From Poriferisodalis sp965208895 (GTDB lineage Bacteria > Actinomycetota > Acidimicrobiia > Acidimicrobiales > Poriferisodalaceae), in contig NZ_OZ242363.1 in the NCBI RefSeq assembly GCF_965208895.1, positions 2,418,001 through 2,482,000 of the forward strand: a DNA stretch of 64,000 nucleotides, in the 5' to 3' direction. A program made the translations under genes and the position numbers. The notes beneath the pieces were generated by a model. It saw only the letters and a list, made by a program, of their open reading frames with translations. It ran no database searches and was not told where the DNA came from. Below are positions 58,562 to 64,000 of the stretch, one piece after another. How positions within the stretch are numbered: position 1 is the first letter of the stretch; every line of letters begins with the position of its first letter.

Positions 58562-58963
58562 TCACGCCGCTTGTGGCCGGGCGAGCACTTCTGTCGCAAC
58601 GCAGAGCGGCCACAGCGCAGCCTGGACTGCATCGCTCATCGCCGCAGCGTCGGCAGACGGAACCTCCAGGTAGATGCGGCTCGCCGCCAGCAGCTCGGTC
58701 AACCGGGCGAACGGGGCCGGATCGACGAGCATCGCCCCGACCACAGCCGCAGGTGCAGTGGCGATTGCCAACAGCACGCCGCACGGGTCCACGAACACCG
58801 CGGCGACCCCCTGCGGTGCCGTTCCGGCGCTGCGGCACAGTGCCTGCGCATGGCACGGCCCCGCCACCATCACACGTTCATCGGGTGACGGTCGGAACAC
58901 CGCAACAGGCAGCTCGTGGGCCGTGCGGCCCGTCGTCGGGTCGTCGTGGTCGAAGGCAGCCAT
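58562..58963 (-). CDS. Hypothetical protein
   Basis: A 133-residue protein I do not recognise. It begins MAAFDHDDPTTGRTAHELP and has a hydrophobic mid-section GVLLAIATAPAAVVGAMLVDP that is probably a buried strand-helix rather than a membrane span, then a helical Ala-rich end. ATG at 58963 is chosen because the longer frame is Arg/Gly-rich and unlike coding. Convergent with the thiolase. Confidence 0.5.
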   Translation of the reverse strand: MAAFDHDDPTTGRTAHELPVAVFRPSPDERVMVAGPCHAQALCRSAGTAPQGVAAVFVDPCGVLLAIATAPAAVVGAMLVDPAPFARLTELLAASRIYLEVPSADAAAMSDAVQAALWPLCVATEVLARPQAA

Positions 58964-59125
58964 AGCACTCCTCGCGCGCGCAGGCCGCCGGGGAAGTGCC
59001 ACACGGACCGTAGGCAGCCACCGTCCCGCCGTCCAGCGATTAACGCCCCGCCCCCCTGAGGAGCCGCGCGAGTAGGTGAACCCTCCCGTTGCCGCACTCG
59101 TTATTTCCCGCTCTTGTTCGCCGTC

Positions 59126-59145
59126 GCTCACGGGCCGCTCGGGCC
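59126..59145 (+). repeat. Short copy of the GCTCACGGGCCGCTCGGGCC repeat
   Basis: An exact 20-base match to 5996-6015. The bases just before it (CCCGCTC..GTTC.CC.GTC) also resemble copy A with about 15 bases missing. It sits 26 bp beyond the recR stop. Confidence 0.6.
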
Positions 59146-59171
59146 ACGGCTTCGCCTATCGGCTCAGCCTG

Positions 59172-59768
59172 TCAGGGGGCGAGGGTGCGGCGGTTGCGGA
59201 GGGCTCGTTCGAGGGTGAGCTCGTCTGCGTATTCGAGGTCGCCGCCCACGGGCAGGCCGCTCGCCAGACGAGTGACCTGCACACCGAGGGGTTCGAGCTG
59301 GCGGGCGAGATACATCGCGGTGGTGTCGCCCTCGATGTTGGGGTTGGTGCACACGATCAGCTCGGTGACCGACTCGCTGTCGAGACGTGCAAGCAGCTCG
59401 CGAATGCGCAGCTGTTCGGGGCCGACGCCCTCCAGCGGGTTCAGCGCCCCGCCGAGCACGTGGTAGCGACCCCGGAAGCCGGCTTTCTCCATCGCCACCA
59501 CGTCGCGAGGCTCTTCTACGACGCAGATCATCCCGTTGGCTCGGGCCGGGTCGGCGCAGTTGGGACACGGGTCGGTCTCGCTGAGGTTCCAGCACTGGCT
59601 GCAGAATCCGACCCGGTCTTTGGCTGCAGTGATGGCCGCGGCCAAGCGATGTGCATCGGCCGCCGGTCGCTTCAGCAGCCAGAACGTGATGCGCTGCGCG
59701 CTCTTGGGACCGATGCCGGGCAGGCGGCTGAGCTCGTCGATCAGGTCTTCGACCGCGTCGTCGTACAC
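59172..59768 (-). CDS. recR: Recombination protein RecR
   Basis: A 198-residue RecR of the RecFOR pathway, which loads RecA on gapped DNA. It has the helix-hairpin-helix LSRLPGIGPKSAQRI, the zinc site CSQCWNLSETDPCPNC, and the Toprim domain with CVVEEPRDVVAMEK, YHVLGGALNPLEGVGP and CTNPNIEGDTTAMYLA. It follows dnaX by 34 bp; the ybaB/ebfC gene usually found between them is absent here. Confidence 0.97.
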   Translation of the reverse strand: MYDDAVEDLIDELSRLPGIGPKSAQRITFWLLKRPAADAHRLAAAITAAKDRVGFCSQCWNLSETDPCPNCADPARANGMICVVEEPRDVVAMEKAGFRGRYHVLGGALNPLEGVGPEQLRIRELLARLDSESVTELIVCTNPNIEGDTTAMYLARQLEPLGVQVTRLASGLPVGGDLEYADELTLERALRNRRTLAP

Positions 59769-59802
59769 GTCAGTCCCTGCCGCCGGTGATCACTAGAGAG
59801 TG

Positions 59803-61746
59803 TCAGGTGGCGCCCTCGTCGTCGCGGACCACGACCGAGCCGGGGAAGTGTTCCACGATGCGTTGCACCTTGGCCTCCGGGGAGGTTGCCGATGAGCCAA
59901 CGTCCCGCGAGAACGCGGAGGCTGACAGATTGGCTTCCTCGGACTGCCGAGCGGCGCTGCCGGAGGCGGGCGGGTTCACTGAGTCGCCGGCCATTTGGGC
60001 GGCAGAGCCGGACGCGACCTCCCCGGCAGGCGTGGTCGGTGAGGACGGCGCTTCGCCGGTGGCGTTCGAGATCGGGCTGGGTTCGCCTCCCGCATCGCTC
60101 ACCTCGAGGCGAGCTTCCTGGTCCAGCAATTCCGACAGGATCGGCTGCACCTCATTGATGCGGCGACGGGCTTGAGCGAGCGGCACACCTTCGCCTAGCC
60201 GGACAGTCACGACATTGCGCTCGCGAGCAAGAACGTACGCGTCGCGGAAGAGTCCTGCCGCGACAGGACGCAGCTTCCCGACAATCTGGGTTTCCCAGAT
60301 GCGCTGGATGTCATCGGCCGTCATCGCAGCGCCAGACGCCGGTGCGGACTCGGCTGTCATGTCTGGCTGGGGGTCTGGTTCCAGCGACGACGAGGGAGCG
60401 GCGGCATCGCCTCTCTGTACGCCGACCACTGCGTCAGGCGACGGCTCGGCTGGCGCCGACGCCGCAGCAGGCTCAGCGGTCGTCGGCGGCACCGCTGCGG
60501 CAGTCGGGGGCGCGGGTGGTGCTGCGGGGGCCGTGGGCGGAGGCGGTGCGGCACCGGGAGGGGCATCGATCGACGGGGGCGCTGTGGTCGCGGCCATCGC
60601 CGCGCGGGCAGCAGCCGGTCCGCCGCCCGCAGACGCGGTTCGTTCCGCCGGCCGACGCGCGTCCGACGCCGGCGCAGCTCGCGACGATGCGCCAGCGCCC
60701 ACCGCATCATCGGCGAGCAAGCCCACCAGCGCGGTCTCGAGGGTCAGGCGCCGGTCGGCCGATTGCGGCATCTGCGCCAGCGCGCTGCCGAGCGCCTCGA
60801 GCGCCCGCACGTTGGCGCGCCGACCCATCGCGTCGCTCAGCTCCCGGGCCGAGGTGATGTCGGCGCGCGGCAGTTCAGCAGGCTCCACCCCGGCACCCAC
60901 CAAGAACATGTCGCGCAGGCGGCGTGCGGTGCGCTCCGCGAGGTCGCGCGCATCGACACCGGCCGAGGTCGCATTCGCAACCGCAATCAAGGTCGCCGCC
61001 AGATCAGCATGTGCCAGCGCTTGCACCAGCGCGTTCACGTCGGTGCGGTCATCGGGGATGCCCCCGGCCGCCAGCACCGTGTCGAGCGCGGAGAGCGCGT
61101 CGCGCACCGACCCCGCACCGCGCTCGGTCACATAGTTGACGACGGCGTCGTCGACCGGCGCTCCGGCGGCGTCGGCGATCGCCCGCACATGAGGCGCCAT
61201 CTCGTCGGCGCCGACCAGCGAGAGCTCGAACTGCTGAGTACGGCTGCGGATGGTGGGCAGCACCTTGTTCGGATCGGTCGTGGCCAGGATGAACACGACG
61301 TGGGACGGCGGTTCCTCCAAGGTCTTGAGCAGCGCGTTGGAGGCTGCCGCAGACAGCATGTGCACTTCGTCGAGCAGGTAGACCTTGCGACGCCCGGAGC
61401 TGACGAGGGCTGCCTTCTCGGTCATGTCCCGGATGTGGTTGACCGAGTTGTTGGACGCAGCGTCGAGCTCGATGAGATCCAACGAGGTGCCGGCGGCCAC
61501 GGCGGTGCAGCTGTCGCAGGCATCGCAGGGTTCGCCGTCGTCGGTGAGCGCCTCGCAGTTGAGGGCCTTGGCCAGGATGCGTGCGGTGGAGGTCTTGCCG
61601 GTGCCGCGGGGACCGCTCAGCAGGTATGCGTGCCCGACGCGGTCCTCGCGCACGGCATTGCTCAAGGCCCGGACCAAGTGAGGCTGGCCGACTACCTCTG
61701 CAAACCGCTGAGGCCGGAACCTCCGGTAGAGCGACTGGTGCGGCAT
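59803..61746 (-). CDS. dnaX: DNA polymerase III subunit gamma/tau
   Basis: The clamp-loader ATPase. 647 residues: Walker A LLSGPRGTGKTSTA (residue 45-52), the zinc module CEALTDDGEPCDACDSC, Walker B YLLDEVHML and sensor 1 ILATTDPNKVL. A long Ala/Pro-rich low-complexity linker (about 375-520) precedes a C-terminal tau-like domain (IQRIWETQIVGKLRP). No clear slippery A-tract for programmed frameshifting to gamma was seen. ATG at 61746 (MPHQSLYRRFRPQ) is the family start. Confidence 0.96.
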   Translation of the reverse strand: MPHQSLYRRFRPQRFAEVVGQPHLVRALSNAVREDRVGHAYLLSGPRGTGKTSTARILAKALNCEALTDDGEPCDACDSCTAVAAGTSLDLIELDAASNNSVNHIRDMTEKAALVSSGRRKVYLLDEVHMLSAAASNALLKTLEEPPSHVVFILATTDPNKVLPTIRSRTQQFELSLVGADEMAPHVRAIADAAGAPVDDAVVNYVTERGAGSVRDALSALDTVLAAGGIPDDRTDVNALVQALAHADLAATLIAVANATSAGVDARDLAERTARRLRDMFLVGAGVEPAELPRADITSARELSDAMGRRANVRALEALGSALAQMPQSADRRLTLETALVGLLADDAVGAGASSRAAPASDARRPAERTASAGGGPAAARAAMAATTAPPSIDAPPGAAPPPPTAPAAPPAPPTAAAVPPTTAEPAAASAPAEPSPDAVVGVQRGDAAAPSSSLEPDPQPDMTAESAPASGAAMTADDIQRIWETQIVGKLRPVAAGLFRDAYVLARERNVVTVRLGEGVPLAQARRRINEVQPILSELLDQEARLEVSDAGGEPSPISNATGEAPSSPTTPAGEVASGSAAQMAGDSVNPPASGSAARQSEEANLSASAFSRDVGSSATSPEAKVQRIVEHFPGSVVVRDDEGAT

Positions 61747-61829
61747 CTTGGAGGCGATCCTAAGAGCCGACGCGGCGGCTTGCCGACAGTTTTTGGCGAC
61801 GCCGCATGCCGGCATCTCCCCGTCGCTGC

Positions 61830-61846
61830 GCTCACGGGCCGCTCGG
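61830..61846 (+). repeat. Short copy of the GCTCACGGGCCGCTCGG repeat
   Basis: A 17-base exact match to the start of the 20-base repeat at 5996 and 59126, in the region between dnaX and the SRP RNA. Confidence 0.5.
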
Positions 61847-61893
61847 CCCTCGACGGTGACTCATCGGCAGGCTCTGCGGTTATCGTTTGGGCT

Positions 61894-62029
61894 GTGTCGC
61901 CGTCTGACGTGGCGGCCGGGTCCTGTGCAACGGCGACCCGTGAACCGAGTCAGGGCCGGGAGGCAGCAGCTCTCAGCGGACCTCGTTGTGTGCCGCAGAT
62001 CGCCTGGCCGCCTCGCCAGACGGCGACAC
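61894..62029 (+). ncRNA. ffs: Bacterial signal recognition particle RNA (4.5S type)
   Basis: The ends pair perfectly over 13 bp (GTGTCGCCGTCTG, 61894-61906, with CAGACGGCGACAC, 62017-62029), followed by GGCGGCC/GGCCGCC. The apical domain IV is intact: GTCAGG, the stem GCC-GGGA-GGC with a GNRA tetraloop at 61958-61961, and AGCAGC, the Ffh-binding symmetric loop. About 136 nt. It binds Ffh for co-translational membrane targeting. Position next to dnaX, tRNA-Ser and tadA is common in bacteria. Confidence 0.88.
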
Positions 62030-62039
62030 GTCTGATGTC

Positions 62040-62062
62040 CCGGGATCGCCGTGCGATCCCGG
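62040..62062 (+). terminator. Terminator hairpin of the SRP RNA
   Basis: CCGGGATCGC, loop CGT, GCGATCCCGG: a perfect 10-bp stem starting 10 nt after the SRP RNA 3' end. Confidence 0.7.
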
Positions 62063-62102
62063 CATCATCACAGTGATCATCGTGCGATCGCTGCATCGTT
62101 AC

Positions 62103-62191
62103 GGAGAGTTGCCAGAGTGGACGAATGGGCTCGCTTGGAAAGCGTGTGAGGCTTTCATCGGCCTCCGTGGGTTCGAATCCCACACTCTCCG
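62103..62191 (+). tRNA. tRNA-Ser (anticodon GGA)
   Basis: An 89-nt class II tRNA. Acceptor GGAGAGT (62103-62109) pairs with ACTCTCC (62184-62190), discriminator G. The anticodon loop TTGGAAA gives GGA at 62137-62139, a long variable arm (GAGGCTTTCATCGGCCTC) follows, and the T arm is GTGGG-TTCGAAT-CCCAC. CCA is not encoded. Confidence 0.97.
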
Positions 62192-62329
62192 CATGTCGTG
62201 CTGAGCCATGTGAGGTCGAGCACTGATGCCCGGCGGCGGGCGCCCAGCCGGGCCGCCAAGGCTCGCCGCGGCATCACTGCTGTGGGACGCGGCTGTCTGA
62301 CGCCGAAAGAAAGCGGCCACACTGCGGTG

Positions 62330-62776
62330 GTGACAGACGACGCGGCGATGGAACAGGCGATCGAACAGGCTCGGCAGGCTGCTGCCGTCGGAGAGGTGCC
62401 TGTGGGCGCCGTGGTGATGATCGACGGCGAGGTCGTCGCTGCCCGCCACAACGAACGCGAGACCACCAACGATCCCACGGCGCACGCCGAGGTGCTGGCA
62501 CTGCGCGACGCCGCTGCGGCGGTCGGCGACTGGCGGCTGAGCGGCGCAACGCTGGTGGTGACGCTCGAACCGTGCCCGATGTGCGCCGGGGCTGCGCTGT
62601 CGGCCCGCGTGGCTCGGGTGGTGTTCGGGGCCTATGACCCCAAGGCGGGTGCTGCGGCGACGCTCTACAACCTGCTGGTGGACCCCCGCTTCAATCACAA
62701 CGCTGAGGTGATCGGCGGGCTACGCGAAGCCGAATGCGGCGAGATGCTCAGCGATTTCTTCAGCAATCATCGCTGA
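62330..62776 (+). CDS. tadA: tRNA adenosine(34) deaminase
   Basis: Deaminates A34 of tRNA-Arg(ACG) to inosine. 148 residues with the zinc-site motifs PTAHAEVLALRDA (His, catalytic Glu) and LEPCPMCAGAAL (two Cys), and the substrate-loop signature GAYDPKAGAA. GTG at 62330 (VTDDAAMEQAIEQ) is preferred; ATG at 62348 is also possible. The open frame reaching back to 62198 starts inside the tRNA leader region and is not homologous. Confidence 0.93.
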   Translation: MTDDAAMEQAIEQARQAAAVGEVPVGAVVMIDGEVVAARHNERETTNDPTAHAEVLALRDAAAAVGDWRLSGATLVVTLEPCPMCAGAALSARVARVVFGAYDPKAGAAATLYNLLVDPRFNHNAEVIGGLREAECGEMLSDFFSNHR

Positions 62777-62793
62777 GCGGCCGAGGGGGAACC

Positions 62794-64000
62794 GTGAGCG
62801 ATCCAGAGATCGAGTTTGAGACGAGTCCCGAGCAGTACCGCCATTGGGTCACCGAGATCGACCGGGAGCGGGCCACGCTCACGATGAACGTGGACCCGAC
62901 CGCAGGGCTGCGCGACGACTACGAGCTCAAGACCAACTCCTACGACCTCGGTGTCGACATCGAGCTCTACGACGCAGTCCAACGGCTGCGATTCGAACAC
63001 CCCGAGGTCAAGGTGGTGGTGGTCACCGGCGGCCTCGACAAGATCTTCTGTGCGGGCGCCAACATCGGGATGCTGGCCGGCGCCACCCATGAGCACAAAG
63101 TGAACTTCTGCAAGTTCACCAACGAGACCCGCAACAGCATCGAGGACGCCACAGCCAACTCTTCTCAGGTATGGATCGCGGCGGTCAACGGCACGGCTGC
63201 GGGAGGCGGCTACGAACTGGCCCTCGCCTGCGACGAGATCCTGCTGGTCGACGACCGCGCCTCGTCGGTCTCGCTTCCCGAGATCCCCCTGCTGGCGGTG
63301 CTGCCCGGCACCGGGGGGCTCACCCGCGTCGTCGAGAAGCGGCACGTGCGGCGCGATCTCGCCGATGCATTCGCTACCCGCACCGAGGGAATCCGGGGTC
63401 GCCAGGCCGTCGACTGGGGCCTCGTCGATCAAGCAGCCCCGCTCAGTTCATTTGGCGACCTCATTGACGAGCGCGTGGCTGCCCGTGCTGTCGAGTCTGA
63501 TCGCCCAGATCTCGGGCCTGGCATCCGTCTCGTGCCGCTCGACCGCACCGTCGACGGCGACTCCGTCGAGTACTCCGCCGTGTCGGTGCGCATCGACCGG
63601 CGAGCGGGCACGGCCACATTCACGATCACCGCCCCCGACGCTCCGCAGCCCGCGACGCCCGACGAGTTGATCGAAGCCGGTGCGGAGGCCTGGGTCCTGC
63701 GCTGCGCACGCGAGCTCGACGCAGCCGTGCTCCATCTGCGCTTCAACGAGACCGCCATCGGCACATGGGTGTTCCGCACCGAGGGCGATCCTGATGTGGT
63801 TATCGCGGCCGAAGAGCTCCTGGCTGATCATCCAGATCACTGGCTGGTGCGAGAGATCCGGCTGTACTGGGCACGGACGCTCAAGCGATTGGACCTGTCT
63901 GCCCGGTCGCTGATGACCCTGATCGAACCGGGCAGCTGCTTTGCCGGAGTCCTGGCCGAGCTGGTGCTCGCCGCCGATCGCAGCTTCATGCTCGACGGGA
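62794..64000 (+). CDS. boxC: Benzoyl-CoA-dihydrodiol lyase (BoxC), 3' truncated by the window
   Basis: The frame runs open from GTG 62794 (GAGGGGGA upstream) to the window edge, 402 codons of an expected ~550. The start YRHWVTEIDRERATLTM, the motif LKTNSYDLGVDIELYDAVQRL (cited as KTNSYDLGVDIELYDA) and a crotonase oxyanion region FCAGANIGML followed by NGTAAGGGYELALACDE are characteristic of BoxC. A second crotonase-like half begins near residue 260. BoxC opens the ring of 2,3-epoxybenzoyl-CoA in aerobic benzoate degradation. boxA/boxB are not in the window and may lie to the right. Confidence 0.9.
   Translation, partial: MSDPEIEFETSPEQYRHWVTEIDRERATLTMNVDPTAGLRDDYELKTNSYDLGVDIELYDAVQRLRFEHPEVKVVVVTGGLDKIFCAGANIGMLAGATHEHKVNFCKFTNETRNSIEDATANSSQVWIAAVNGTAAGGGYELALACDEILLVDDRASSVSLPEIPLLAVLPGTGGLTRVVEKRHVRRDLADAFATRTEGIRGRQAVDWGLVDQAAPLSSFGDLIDERVAARAVESDRPDLGPGIRLVPLDRTVDGDSVEYSAVSVRIDRRAGTATFTITAPDAPQPATPDELIEAGAEAWVLRCARELDAAVLHLRFNETAIGTWVFRTEGDPDVVIAAEELLADHPDHWLVREIRLYWARTLKRLDLSARSLMTLIEPGSCFAGVLAELVLAADRSFMLDG

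Overview
The window is a high-GC chromosomal segment of an actinobacterium. Evidence is a WhiB-type Fe-S regulator, an acyl-CoA carboxylase beta subunit with a small epsilon subunit, lysC-asd, dnaX-recR, an SRP RNA with a GGGA tetraloop, and ethylmalonyl-CoA pathway genes. CWB2 surface repeats, box-pathway benzoyl-CoA degradation and an MttB homologue would fit Acidimicrobiia, but that placement is inference. No rRNA, prophage or CRISPR array is visible.

Layout. 1-5.4 kb: selenocysteine genes selA (5' truncated) and selB with a large secreted CWB2-repeat protein between them. 5.5-8.2 kb: whiB-like gene, NfeD-family membrane protein, lone receiver protein, tRNA-Pro(CGG). 8.2-13.4 kb: a hydroxyacid dehydrogenase, asd and lysC, membrane-anchored cyclophilin, aat. 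13.5-20.6 kb: ethylmalonyl-CoA mutase, a two-gene membrane unit ending in a DCC thiol-redox domain, a family III CoA-transferase and propionyl-CoA carboxylase beta/epsilon. 20.7-27.3 kb is accessory DNA: a complete ISL3-type IS with perfect target duplication sitting in a caspase-like hypothetical gene, a MazEF-type module, a VOC protein, a 5'-3' exonuclease, and a compact restriction-modification locus. 27.4-31.4 kb: acyl-CoA ligase, non-pyrrolysine MttB homologue, TetR regulator. 31.4-42 kb: a menaquinone cluster that starts with an unusual MerR regulator-isochorismate synthase fusion, followed by menD, menH, menC and, after a toxin-antitoxin-like/AlbA_2 insertion, menE. 42.3-45.7 kb: mtnA and a class II aldolase-dehydrogenase fusion, a likely 5-methylthioribose/5-deoxyribose disposal pair. 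45.7-55.3 kb: a BMP-family nucleoside-type ABC transporter whose binding protein is separated from its permeases by a type III restriction-modification pair. 55.3-58.5 kb: epimerase, crotonyl-CoA carboxylase/reductase and thiolase, which with ecm and pccB cover much of the ethylmalonyl-CoA route. 58.5-64 kb: recR, dnaX, SRP RNA, tRNA-Ser(GGA), tadA and a boxC gene running off the window.

The least expected signal is a family of three 75-79 nt palindromic elements (23650-23728, 28984-29062, 34269-34343). Each has a conserved 43-nt core between perfect inverted arms whose sequence differs from copy to copy but stays complementary. One copy lies in frame inside menD. Two other small repeat families (a hairpin at 5450/8140 and a 43-bp repeat flanking nfeD) are also present.
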